Positions 1 to 9,979 of a stretch of 64,000 bases of DNA are shown here, in pieces (the first letter of the stretch is position 1; every line of letters starts with the position of its first letter). The stretch lies in NCBI GenBank assembly GCA_022818135.1, contig JAFMSR010000017.1, forward strand, positions 8,371,408 to 8,435,407, written 5' to 3'. The notes beneath the pieces are model-generated. The model was given only the letters and a program-made list of their open reading frames with translations, was not told the origin of the DNA and made no database searches. This DNA comes from Saxidomus purpurata (taxonomy: Eukaryota; Mollusca; Bivalvia; Venerida; Veneridae). The position numbers and the translations under genes were made by a program.

Positions 1-360
1 CAACGTAACTGATATTGAAGTATGGGAAACAAAAAATTCCTATGGTGCTTGGTTTGTTGAATATGGGTTAAACATGCATCTGATTTTACAACGTCAACAA
101 CTATCTTTAATGACGTCACCCATAAACGACACAATGATTTTGGGCCCTTAAGGGTGTTTCTCTTGGTGCTCTGCCTTCTGCAAAGGCATTGAGTACATAC
201 GTTTTTTGGTTCTCAAGGTTTGCTTTTTATATATTTATACACGAGCATTTTTGTGTTTTACATACCATGCCTTTTGTTTCCATTGCGTGTGTTAGAGATT
301 CACCTAGCAGGGATTACTTTTATTTACACTGTCCTGTGACTTTGGAACATGGTGGGGGTA
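1..360. other. unassigned AT-rich sequence
   Basis: No coding exon, RNA gene or repeat structure is recognised here. The short open frames lack family resemblance and splice context. Confidence 0.4.
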
Positions 361-652
361 AGAGTGAGGTTGGGTGCGCACCATAAACCGGTTTAAGCTC
401 CCCAGTGGTGTTTTTGCCACTGACCGTTCCAAGGCGGTGCCCCACTGTGTTCCTTTAATTGTTCGTTTTGTCCTCGTGTGTTTGCTTTGTATGCTAGTGT
501 GTGTTGGTAGTGTATGTGTGTGTGTACATGATTGTGTGTGTGTGTCGTGTGTGTGTGTTGGTGGTGTGCACTTCTGGGTGCTGTGGGGTTCGTTTTGGGG
601 AGGCTGCGTTTTTGGTACGTGGCATTCCCTGTTTGATATTATTTTTGTTTTT
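361..652 (+). repeat. interspersed repeat A, longest copy, with GT-rich microsatellite
   Basis: This block begins around 'ccataaaccggtttaagc' and passes through a GT-rich microsatellite at about 516-560. It ends with 'ggtacgtggcattccctg' followed by a T-rich tail. The last 120 bases recur almost unchanged at 2796-2919. Shorter reverse-complement pieces lie at about 1330-1376 and 5757-5816, so it is a dispersed mobile repeat. The T-rich common end suggests retroposition or a fixed element terminus. I cannot assign it to a named family. Open frames on both strands here come from the repeat and are not genes. Confidence 0.7.
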
Positions 653-966
653 ATACCCTATAACTGTTTCAAACCTAATATCCCCCAAAACGTAAATAAT
701 AGCAGCTTTGGAAGTATTATAACCTAACCTGCAGCTATGCATTCCCAGCGGTTTAAAATATACTGCAGTACCGTAAACCATTCAATAATCTATGTAGAGT
801 TGTTGTACAATTAATGGGTGGATGCGATTTGAGAGCCTCTATATTGATTAAATGTGGCAAATTTCGCCATAGGTTCTTCTTTGAAATTGTGTTTATTTAT
901 CATTTTACGTTCTTTGAACACATAATCTGTTTCTAAAATATAATCTGCTAGACGTAGGGAGTGCCC
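653..966 (-). mobile_element. MITE-1 copy, reverse orientation, right terminus clipped
   Basis: This is the reverse complement of the 382-bp MITE-1 element whose intact copy is at 58115-58496. It runs from the 'taccctataactg' terminus to 'gtagggagtgccc'. A few terminal bases, including the TTAA, are missing where it abuts repeat A. It is joined head-to-head to a second copy beginning at 967, making a long imperfect palindrome. Confidence 0.75.
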
Positions 967-1906
967 AAAGACACTAGCAGATTATATTCTCGAAACATAG
1001 ATTGTGTTTAATGAACGTAAAATGATAAATAAAAACAGTTTCAAAGAAGAATCTATAGCGGAAAATGCCTCATTTTACCACAATTAACCAATATAGAGGT
1101 TTTCTGTAATAAATCTCATCCACCCATTAATTGTACAACAACTCTAGAGTGGGGGAACCTATGCTGGAGGTATTTTGAATGTATATCAGCAGTTCAGAAA
1201 GCAGGAAATCCTAACCATTTTGATTTGCCTCAGCGAAAACATAATGTTATCCCTGCTAAATCGAAACAAGACGTTGATGTGCTTCATCACTTGACTACGT
1301 CGTCCTGGGAGCTATTGACACGACACATGTCAAAAAAAAAAAAAATAATATCAAATAGGGAATGCCACGTACCAAAAATATCAAAACTTGAAATTTGACC
1401 TCGAAGGGAACCAATGCTGGCGGTATGTGATATTTGACAACCAACAGGTGGGAAACAGTTTTTAGAGCCTAAATATTAAATAACAAGATATAACAGTTTC
1501 CATATAATATATATTTTTATACAAAAAGAAATAAGTTTCATCAAAATTGCTAACTTTAACTTGGTGATTTTGATGTCTATATTTAAGAATTTTTCTAGCG
1601 AAATGGATCAAGTACAATTGTATCGGCTGCTGTGACGTCACAGAGCTGCACGCGCGGCTATCACTACGTTTGCTGTAAAAGCATTTCATCGACTGTCCAT
1701 GCTAAATGTACCACCAGCATAGGTTCCACCACTACATATATTATTGAATGGTTAACGGTACTGCAGCATATTTTCAACCGCTGATTTTATGACTGGGAAT
1801 GCATAGCTGAAACTTTTAGGTCAAGTTATTATACTTCCAAAGAGCCTATTATTTATGTTTTGGAGGTTATTTAGTTTGACATCAGTTATAGGGTATGTCC
1901 CTTTAA
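967..1906 (+). mobile_element. MITE-1 copy, forward, interrupted by a TA-flanked insertion
   Basis: A forward MITE-1 occupies 967-1146 and resumes at about 1733-1906. It ends in 'gggtatgtccctttaa' with the TTAA at 1903-1906. Its first bases are fused to the inverted copy on its left. The gap is filled by a separate element at 1147-1732. MITE-1 termini follow TTAAAGRGRCAC and GTCCCTTTAA; that symmetry and the TTAA flank are typical of piggyBac-type elements. There is no coding capacity. Confidence 0.8.
1147..1732. mobile_element. 586-bp TA-flanked inverted-repeat element inside MITE-1
   Basis: The ends match as inverted repeats of about 25 bp (left core 'gggggaacctatgctgg', right core 'ccagcataggttccacc'). 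TA lies outside both ends (1145-1146 and 1733-1734), as expected for a Tc1/mariner-type non-autonomous element. Inside it, 1330-1376 carries a poly(A) run and a reverse piece of repeat A. A third, diverged copy of the terminal motif sits at about 1399-1425, so the element is itself composite. No transposase remnant is visible. Confidence 0.65.
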
Positions 1907-2526
1907 GCCAGTATTTAAATATCTTTACCCACCTACATATTGTCATTTACTATATTACTTTTTTTCAGATAAAAGGTATTGAAGTATAATCTAGTGAAAA
2001 GTTTTTGTGCTTTCCGTGCATCCCTGATATAGCCAGCGACTCCTTGACTAACCCTATTATTTTTTATGGTTTCTACTTCAAAGGATATGTTCGCAATGAC
2101 ACTTGCAAGAAAGAACAAACTTTTGCTTATGTTGAGACATGTTCACAAACATCTTTGTAAATTCTCTATTGTGTGACATCAATTTGTTGAAATAACATCT
2201 GGCACTTATCCAACGATTACATTCCAACATAACATATCAGTATTCCTATTCTAAAAATGTACAAATTTAATTCAGTGAGTGAACTGTTATGTCTTTAAAT
2301 AGAACAAGAGTGTATGGTTGGTCTGTCATTGGTACTCAAAAGAATAATTTAATGAATATTATAAGGCATTCCTGCATGTATTTATTCCTTTTCAGATTAT
2401 TCAGTGCTTTTATATGATTTCATCGCAATCAAGCTTGGGAAAGGTGGTGTCGAAAAGCAGATACATGTAATTCAAAGGGAAGAGGTGACGTTATCTTGAA
2501 ACAAACAAACCCGCCCACTAAATATG
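1907..2526. other. unassigned AT-rich sequence
   Basis: No gene or clear repeat is recognised between the MITE-1 end and the hairpin at 2527. The open frame on the minus strand here has no family resemblance. Confidence 0.35.
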
Positions 2527-2632
2527 TTAGTATTCATCCCAAAATGTTCTATAGAAATTAGAAGTGTCTCCTGTCGCTATCGCTCCCGTCGACACTTCTA
2601 ATTTCCATAGAACATCTCGGATGAACACTAAT
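2527..2632. repeat. near-perfect 42-bp inverted repeat with 22-nt loop
   Basis: The left arm 2527-2568 and right arm 2591-2632 are reverse complements with only a few mismatches. They are separated by 22 nt. The sequence would fold into a long hairpin in DNA or RNA. It could be a minimal foldback element or a hairpin RNA source. Both overlapping open frames here are by-products of the palindrome. Confidence 0.75.
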
Positions 2633-2795
2633 ATATACATAGTCAAGGTAGACAATACGAAAATGTTTTTCAGTTTATCACTAACAAACCGAGCAGAGCG
2701 GTATACGGTATCCATGAATCCTGTTATTTTAGGAAGTATTTTGAATACTTAAATGTTAGTTTATACTTATTTATTTGGGCTCGATTGTATAGAAA

Positions 2796-2919
2796 GCGTG
2801 TATGTGTGTGTGTGTGTGTGTGTTGGTGGTGTGCACTTCTGGGTGATGTGGGGCTCGTTTTGGGGAGGCTGCGTTTTTGGTACGTGGCATTCCCTGTTTG
2901 ATATTATTTTTGTTTTTAG
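2796..2919 (+). repeat. interspersed repeat A, 3' part
   Basis: It starts in a (GT)n run and continues 'tggtggtgtgcacttctggg' to 'cattccctg' plus the T-rich tail. It matches 536-655 with only a few substitutions. The upstream part of the repeat is absent, so this copy is 5' truncated as in retroposed elements. Confidence 0.7.
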
Positions 2920-2986
2920 TCATTCAAAATTTGTGAGAAAAATGGGCTCATATCACAAATTTGATGCTTAAAATAATGGTTTCATT

Positions 2987-3582
2987 CGTAGGAGCTCGAT
3001 GTCGGGGATTATGCCTTTTCCGGCTTTGTTTTGTCTTTTTACATTTATCTAAGAACCAAGCTAACAAAATGTGATCTTATTTTCCCCGGATCTTAACTTT
3101 CATATTTTACCACTGAAGTACCCGGTAGACTGAAAAAAGAAAAGGAGTGACATACGCCATGTTATCAAACACAAACTGCTAGGAGTGACGTCCCTCTAAA
3201 GCTGGTTCTCCGTCTACCAATGTCACGCAACATGGAACCGGAACCTATACATGTAAACATAATGTGGTGGCAATTTCAAAAACTGGCGGAACAGTTTTTT
3301 TTTATTAAGCAGTCATCGACTATTATCTTATCATACCATTTGAACAAATTGAGCACACTGTCCACGAGTGTTGCCAAAAAAGGGACGTCACTCTTAGCAG
3401 TTTGTGTTGGATAGGATATCATGGCGTATGTCACTCCTTTTCTTTTTTCAGTCTACCGGGTACTTCAGTGGTAAAATATGAAAGTTAAGATCCGGGGAAA
3501 ATAAGATCACATTTTGTTAGCTTGGTTCTTAGATAAATGTAAAAAGACAAAACAAAGCCGGAAAACCCGACATCGAGCTCCT
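2987..3582. mobile_element. 596-bp element with about 200-bp terminal inverted repeats and 11-bp target duplication
   Basis: The first 200 or so bases (from 'aggagctcgatgtcggg') are repeated in reverse complement at about 3383-3582. The arms share long identical stretches. An 11-bp direct repeat, ATGGTTTCATT, sits immediately outside at 2976-2986 and 3583-3593. Long inverted repeats with a 9-11 bp target duplication are the hallmark of Mutator-like elements; this would be a non-autonomous member. The 190-bp centre has no recognisable coding sequence. Confidence 0.8.
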
Positions 3583-3596
3583 ATGGTTTCATTAAC

Positions 3597-4745
3597 AAAC
3601 AAGAGCTGTCACATGACAGCACGCTCGACTATTCGAAAGCTTGTTGGTAAAATGGGGTTTTTGTCTAAGAACAGGAGTATTGTGTAATTGTCTATAAGAA
3701 TTAAGGTCAAAGATATGAAACTTGTTCAAAGACTTTTGTAAATGTACATTGCATTCAAAGCCTTTCTCTGGATTCTGCAATCCAACTGGAGGGAGGATGG
3801 GGCGGATAATTTCAAAGAAATACATGACCTTGTATATTTGATCATGAATAATTTTGTAATTTTTCAAAATTGATATGTATAGAATTAAAAAAGCATGACC
3901 GCGGTAAAAACTGTGACAAAATTCTAAGTTAAAAAGGGCATAAATATGTCAAAAATCAAAAACATTGGTGAAGATGTTGACAGTAAACATACATTTTAAG
4001 TTTGAAGTCGATACGTTCGATAGTATTCTATCTTTAACAAAAAATTCAAAGTTAAAAAGGGACACAAATCTATCAAAAATCAAAACAGAGTTATGGGGAT
4101 TGTTTCCTCAGGTGTAGATGTTGATGGTTGACACATACTTTGAGTTTCAAGTCAATACTGTGATAGTATTCAAGATATTTGACTTTATAAAATCTTTTAC
4201 CAAAAATTCTAAGTTAAAAAGGGATATTAATCTGTCAAAAATCAAAACAGAGTTATGGGGATTGTTTCCTCAGGTGTAGATGTTGATGGTAAACATATAT
4301 TTTGAGTTTCAAGTCAATACCTTATATAGTATTCAAGATATTTGAATTTACAAAAATCTTTTACCAAAAATTCAAAGTTAAAAAGGGATATAAATCTGTC
4401 AAAAATCAAAACAGAGTTATGGGGATTGTTTCCTCAGGTGTAGATGTTGATGGTTAACATATATTTTGAGTTTCAAGTCAATACCTTATATAGTATTCAA
4501 GATATTTGAATTTATAAAAAACTTTAACCAAAAATTCTAAGTTAAAAAGGGGCATAAATCTGTCAAAAATCAAAACAGAGTTATGGGGATTGTTTCCTCA
4601 GGTGTAGATGTTGATGGTAAACATATAGTTTGAGTTTCAAGTCAATACCTTTGATAGTATTCAAGATATTTGACTTTATAAAAAACTTTAACCAACGCAG
4701 ACGCCGACGCCAGCCTCCTTATTCTTCGTATAGGCGAGCTAAAAA
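3597..4745 (+). mobile_element. pearl-like bivalve repeat with about 163-bp internal tandem units
   Basis: It begins 'aacaagagctgtcacatgac' and ends 'cttcgtataggcgagct' plus A-rich bases; both boundaries resemble common bivalve interspersed repeats. Between them, 3923-4695 holds five tandem units, each starting with 'aagttaaaaaggg' and containing 'gagttatggggattgtttcc' in the later ones. Unit starts are near 3926, 4048, 4210, 4372 and 4537. Elements with a 150-180 bp repeated core are known in bivalves (the 'pearl' type, suggested to be Helitron-related). There is no protein-coding capacity. Confidence 0.65.
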
Positions 4746-5159
4746 GGGGAATGTAGCCAAGTTTTAACAAAATTGCAAAAATGATAGACATACAAGATTT
4801 TAACGATTTTCTGCGATTTTAAAAACCAGTTTTCATTTTGGTTATGACGCACATTATCACTGTTAAGTGATTTTTCTTAGGTTGTCTAGTGATTTTTCTT
4901 AGGTTGTCTAAATTCTAAACATATTGATTTGTTAACCTTTTCGAAAAAATAACAGAAGAAACATTTAATTGCAAATATTGATTTTTTTTATTTTTGGACT
5001 TTCACATTTTTTTTTCGTGTCGTCTTTAAGAAAATTACACCACAAGACAATAGTCAATGGAAAGGACAATTAGAATCTATGCAACTGTTTTTCCCCATAA
5101 TTTGTTAACTTAAAATATTTGGCTTAAAAAATGTTGCGTTTTTAAATGCACTAAGCATA
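4746..5159. other. unassigned AT-rich sequence
   Basis: T-rich and A-rich runs are present, with a short direct repeat 'gtgatttttcttaggttgtc' near 4869-4910. No gene is recognised. Confidence 0.35.
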
Positions 5160-5245
5160 TAAGCAAAAATCTAGGAAGGAATTTGCAGAAATCGATTGAA
5201 AATGTCGGTTACACGGCACCGCTACACTATATGTTTATATTATAC
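5160..5245 (+). mobile_element. MITE-2 internal fragment
   Basis: The stretch containing 'tttgcagaaatcgattg' and 'ggttacacggcaccgctaca' matches the central part of the MITE-2 elements at 18966-19330 and 42411-42741. Both termini are missing, so this is a relic. Confidence 0.6.
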
Positions 5246-5390
5246 GTGGGAAGTGTTTTCTCAAGCAGCGTTCAAAGTAATTTTGAAAAATTTAATGAAT
5301 GGGTTACTTCAGAAAAGAGCGGGCAATTTATATTGTCATAATTAAGCTTAATAATTCATAAAAACGTAACTGCAAATAAACATCTGCATG

Positions 5391-5585
5391 TAAAAGAGGC
5401 ACTCCCTACATCTAGCAGATTATATTCTCGAAACATAGATTATGTGTTTAATGAACGTAAAATGATAAATAAATACAATTTCAAAGAAGAACCTATGGCG
5501 AAAAATGCCTCATTTTACCACAATTAATCAATATAGAGGCTTTCTGTAATAATCGCATCCACCCATTAATTGTACAACGACAACT
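5391..5585 (+). mobile_element. MITE-1 left half, truncated by a satellite array
   Basis: It matches MITE-1 from 'gaggcactccctacatctag' to the 'attgtacaac' stretch in mid-element. It then breaks off exactly where the 21-bp palindromic array begins. The right half is not found on the other side of the array. Confidence 0.7.
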
Positions 5586-6008
5586 ACAACTAAGTTGAAA
5601 ATTCACTTACTAAGTTGAATATTCAAGATACTAAGTTGAATATTCAACTTACTAAGTTGAATATTCAAGATACTAAGTTGAAAATTCAACTTACTAAGTT
5701 GAAAATTCAAGATACTAAGTTGAAAATTCAACTTAGTAAGTTGAATATTCAAGATACTAAAAACAAAAATAATATCAAACAGGGAATGCCACGTACCAAA
5801 AACGCAGCCTCCAGTTGAATATTCAACTTACTAAGTTGAATACTAAGTTGAATATTCAAGATACTAAGCTGAAAATTCAACTTAGTAAGTTGAATATTCA
5901 AGATACTAAGTTGAATATTCAACTTACTAAGTTGAAAATTCAAGATACTAAGTTGAAAATTCAACTTGATGATTTTAGTACTTAGCATCTTGAATTTTCA
6001 ACTTAGCA
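5586..6008. repeat. 21-bp palindromic minisatellite, interrupted by repeat A
   Basis: The units are 21 bp, of the form AAGTTGAAWATTCAASWTACT, and alternate between 'ttgaatattcaac' and 'ttgaatattcaag' variants. The core AGTTGAATATTCAACT is self-complementary, so each unit can form a hairpin and the array reads alike on both strands. A reverse fragment of repeat A (about 5757-5816) lies in the middle. Because 21 is a multiple of three and the unit has few stops, both strands stay open in one frame. This explains the apparent heptad-repeat ORFs, which I do not consider genes. Confidence 0.85.
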
Positions 6009-6410
6009 AAATTTATGGATTGGATGTTATTTTGAAGACTGTAACCATTGGTTACATGCAGAGTGTTTGCTAGGCAAGTTGCCCAAGATAACACCACAAT
6101 TTGTTTAATATTCCATTTAAATGTCCAGTCCATAAATAAATTAATTATGTACAATTTCTTTGTTTTCCAGACACATCTTCTACACATTGAGTGGTCTGTT
6201 TGTAAAATTCTATATATATACATTGATTTGTTTCCACTCTTTTTCCCTTTTCCATTTTTCCGACATGACATTGAACTCTTGCCGGCGGTCATTGTCTTTA
6301 ATACTCTGAAAAGAGGAAAATATGTTTCACTTGTTAACATTTATCCGAAAATCAATTGACATAAATAGTTGACATAATTTTACTTTTATGAAATATATTT
6401 ATTACCAATC
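6009..6410. other. unassigned sequence downstream of the palindromic array
   Basis: A 121-codon minus-strand frame and a 103-codon plus-strand frame overlap here. Neither shows a recognised domain. The minus frame runs into the satellite, which lengthens it artificially. Confidence 0.3.
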
Positions 6411-6720
6411 GTAGCTGCTATTTCCTTTTTTCTATTTTCCTTTTTTTCCTTTGTTTTTCTTTCCTATTTTCTTTTTTTTGCTTGTTGTCGATGTTGAAAA
6501 ATTTGGCCAAATCGCCAGTTCTAAAACGCGGCTCCAGTTTGGAAGTATTTGGAAAGTTGTGATAAAATAGACTTTTGTTCTTTGTACATTTATCTCCAAA
6601 TGATTTCATTTCCTGATAAATGTTGCAGTTTTTATCTGCTGATGCCAGATGCTGAAGTACTTTGAGTGGCGTATTGTTTCCTGCCAATATGCAATCTCTG
6701 TATTGTTCTTCAGTGCATCT
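6411..6720 (-). pseudogene. possible protein-coding relic of unknown family
   Basis: An open minus-strand stretch of about 80 codons precedes a lysine-rich purine tract at 6418-6480. Its composition is less biased than nearby chance frames (for example residues reading 'LQHLASADKNCNIYQEM' and 'GDLAKFFNID'). No start, splice acceptor or domain is evident. It lies on the same strand and downstream of the pseudogene at 8225-9300 and might belong to the same locus, but nothing proves this. Confidence 0.2.
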
Positions 6721-6929
6721 TAGATTTAAAGAAACACCTTACCTATTGACACTTTAACATGTTATGTGAAATATAGTATAATATTGTACTGCTCACCATA
6801 TGTAGTTGTACTACCGTAACGTTATAGTACGGAATTTATCTGTGTATGCAGAGTAAGGTCCCTTTATTATATAGACGACATTTGCAAAGGTACAACTGGG
6901 GAAAAAAATATAGTAATTATTAGTTGTTA

Positions 6930-7845
6930 TACCCCCACAAAACGAAGTTTGGGGTGGGGGGGGGGTGTATATAGTGTGAGCTTGTCGGTCGGTCTGTTGG
7001 TTTTATGGTTTCCGGATGATAACTCATGAACGACTTGACCGATTTAAATAATATTTGGTACACAGGTGCAACATAAAAAAATACAGGTCAAGTTCGACTT
7101 TGGGGTCAGTAGGTCAAAGGTCAAGGTCACAGTGACCCTGAACAGTAAAACAGTTTCCGGATGATAACTCATGAACGACTTGACCGATTTAGATAATTTT
7201 TGGTACACAGGTGCATCATCAGAAAATACAGTTCAAGTTCGACTTTGACAGTGACTCGGAATAGTAAAACGGTTTCGGATGATAACTCCTGAACGACTTG
7301 ACCGATTTATATTATTTTTGGTACACAGCTGTAACATCATGAAATACAGGTCAAGTTCGACTTTGGGGTCAGTAGGCCAAAGGTCAAGGTCACAGTGATC
7401 CTGAACAGTAAAACGGTTTCTGGATGATAACTCATGAAAGGCTTGACCTATTGAAATAATTTTTGGTACACAGGTGTAACATCGTGAAATACAGGTCAGG
7501 TTTGACTTTGAGGTCTGTAGGTCAAGGTCACATGACTCGGAACAGTTAAACGGTTTCCGGATAATAACTTAAGAACGCTTGGGGCTAGGATCATGAAATT
7601 TGATAGAGAGGTTAGTGATATTAACATGTTTGAAATAAACCTATTAAATTTAATAATAATCCATACTTTCCAACCTTACATATTTTGTGTGCTATTAAAA
7701 CAATACATTTACACAACTTATTGTATAATAACTGAAATGTATGTCCTTGTGGCCATTCCTTTGCTATGGTTGCCATACTTCTGTGACAAAGCTGTATTGT
7801 GGGGGTATAATTCGTCACTCTTGTGACAGTTCTAGTTATATTTTA
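6930..7845 (+). mobile_element. bivalve repeat with about 120-145-bp tandem units and short inverted ends
   Basis: It opens with 'gttatacccccacaaaacg' and closes with 'tgtgggggtataattcg', giving a TTATACCCCCACAA inverted terminus. Inside, units starting 'tttccggatgataactc' recur near 7010, 7153, 7273, 7414 and 7554. Each contains 'caggtcaagttcgactttg' and most contain 'aggtcaaggtcaca'. This 'ggtcaaggtcacagtgac' sequence is very widespread in marine invertebrate genomes. It also holds a G-rich run at about 6950-6967. There is no coding capacity. Confidence 0.65.
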
Positions 7846-8224
7846 TGTTGGTTCATTAAGAAACTTGTATTCTATTGATTGAAGCATTGATTTGGAAAGG
7901 TAACGCATATTTACATGTTTAATGGAAAATCCACCTGAAAACCCGGTTAATTTTCGTGGATATTATATTGACTTTGTGTTAGAGATTGTATTGGAAGGGT
8001 ATAAAATGCGATGTAGTCAGTCAATTTAAATCAACTTACAGAAAAATACATATGCTGTAATTTTCTTTAAATCAAAAGATAAACCTGAAAGAAAATTTAA
8101 ATATAGACGACTGCTCGGAGATACGTTACGTTATAAATTAATCATGCGTACAATAGTAATGAAAGAATACCTGTAATAGGTTTTCACTTCCGCATCTGTA
8201 TTAACCTCTTTCAGTATAAAAGTT
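7846..8224. other. unassigned sequence
   Basis: No gene or repeat structure is recognised here. Confidence 0.3.
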
Positions 8225-9300
8225 TAATGCGTGAATAACCTTTTTCTTTGGTTGCTACACACTCTTGTCCATCTTTCCTCAGTTGGAATTCCTGGTGGCA
8301 TCCAAGTTTTAATGCATTTGTTGATGTTCTCCAGGACGAAGTCGCTGCTTTCTCCGGCGTTAGGATTGCCAGACTGAGACACAGACATTGTGTTCGATAT
8401 ATTTTCTTTTATATATACATATGTAAACACTGCTTTAAATATAAAACGATAATTTTACCCAACCGCAGTTGAGTTGATCCATGAATACAATCATTAAACA
8501 TTTGGAGTTTCCTGTTTGTTGAAGCAGTGTTCAATGTATGGATGTAACAACTCCTTTGATGTGCCTTGGAAAATGATTTGTAGCATTTGCCATGATTTAT
8601 GATGGTCTGAGCAAGACTAACAGGAAATTTGCGCTTTCAGTGAACGCCAACCAAGCACATATATGAAAGGGATTTCAAGGCAATGTCCCACAGTAGTTTA
8701 TAGATAGCGTTCGTACTGTTAATTTCAATGTGTCCTAATCCTGGTATAAGTAAAACATTGGAGTACTTTCTACACAGAAATAAGTCATCAAATGGGTTTA
8801 TGTCACCACGAGCATAAAAACTGCTGACACATTTGAACTGATTTCCACATTGTTGACATTATATAAATTATTTCAATAAGTTTCGCACACAGGTTACATT
8901 GTAAGCCATCATAGCCTATCACTATCCACTTCTTATTCGACTTAAGTACAATGTCATCTAACATAGTTTGTAATGACCTGAAGGAGCATGGATTTACAAG
9001 TAACGGGTGATATAAAACAATATCTGCTGCCATATATGCCTGGTGACAATTTGGAACATAATCAAAACGAATATCAACAAGAGATTCGGAATGAAGCACT
9101 GGATGTGCGCCTTCAAATGAAACCTTTCGAATTTTACTTGGAGGTTGATCGGTTTTCCTTTGACATCGACAACAAAAAGACAGTAATAGTGTCATTTCTG
9201 TACGATCTGAATACAGAATTCAAATTGTCATCGTTCACATTTGGTGTAGGCAGATGAATATCACGCATCCAAATTACTGTCATTTTGTAAATTGGTCCGA
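8225..9300 (-). pseudogene. frameshifted pseudogene of an unrecognised multi-segment protein
   Basis: Reading right to left on the minus strand, several protein-like blocks appear in different frames. A block around 9290-9140 includes 'DDNLNSVFRSYRND'. One at 9150-8870 includes 'VSFEGAHPVLHSESLVDIRF' and 'KKWIVIGYDGL'. One at 8820-8660 includes 'GDINPFDDLFLC', 'LIPGLGHIEINSTNAIYKLL' and then a stop. One at about 8560-8500 includes 'ELLHPYIEHCFNKQETPNV'. One at 8400-8230 includes 'NKCIKTWMPPGIPTEERWT'. The shifts and stops between blocks show it is broken. The phrases resemble an uncharacterised, often repeated invertebrate protein (possibly transposon-associated), but I cannot name the family. 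Plus-strand frames here are shadows. Confidence 0.5.
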
Positions 9301-9552
9301 ATCTCCCGCGAAACCAAAGTTTGCACGGGATATACAAGAAAACTTTTGAGAACGCCAAATCAATTTTACAAAGTGAGGTCTGTCATAGTGGGTGTATAGT
9401 AAAAATACCAAATAATCGAAATAATTAAAATATTGTGCGACAATATTTACCTGGCACTCATTAATCTTCGACAATATCTTCGGGTACGTTCGGGTATCTT
9501 TGGGTGTTTCAATTGATTATTCGTCGAATAAATACATTTCATCGATCGAAGT

Positions 9553-9600
9553 TCACACCACAGAGACAGTAGCGTAGTGGTGAGATCACTCGCTTGTTAT
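9553..9600 (+). repeat. possible tRNA-derived SINE head fragment
   Basis: 'agtagcgtagtggtgagatc' resembles an RNA polymerase III A box (TRGYNNARYGG). A matching B box is not evident, so this is at best a decayed SINE start. Confidence 0.25.
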
Positions 9601-9654
9601 ATTTTTATCCGAAGATTACCAACCACAAACGAAATATGCAATTAAAGTCTTAAC

Positions 9655-9940
9655 TTACACAATGGAGGCCCTTCTGTCATTTCGTTAGGTATTAACTAAC
9701 AATAGAGGCCCTTATGTCATATTGTTTATTAACTAACAATGAAGGCCCTTCCGTCAAATTGTTAGGTATTAACTAACAATAAAGGCACTTCTGTCATATT
9801 GTGAGATACTAACTAACAATGGGGGCCCTTGTGTCATATTGTTAGTTACTAATTAACAATGGACGCTCTCATGTCATTTTATTAGGTACTAACTAACAAT
9901 GGAGGCCCTTATGTCATATTGTTAGGTATTTTACAACACG
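9655..9940 (+). repeat. about 40-bp minisatellite, seven units
   Basis: Seven diverged units contain 'acaatggaggcccttatgtc' followed by 'atattgttaggtattaacta'. Unit starts are near 9659, 9699, 9737, 9776, 9817, 9857 and 9897. It is A+T-rich and noncoding. Confidence 0.85.
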
Positions 9941-9979
9941 TTAACAACTTTAAATCGTAAATATATATTTTTACACAAA

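Noticed and set aside
5615..5988. Open frames with NIQLTKL/LNFQLSI repeats
   Set aside because: These follow from the palindromic 21-bp array, which has no stop in one frame on either strand. Part of the frame reads into an inserted fragment of repeat A.
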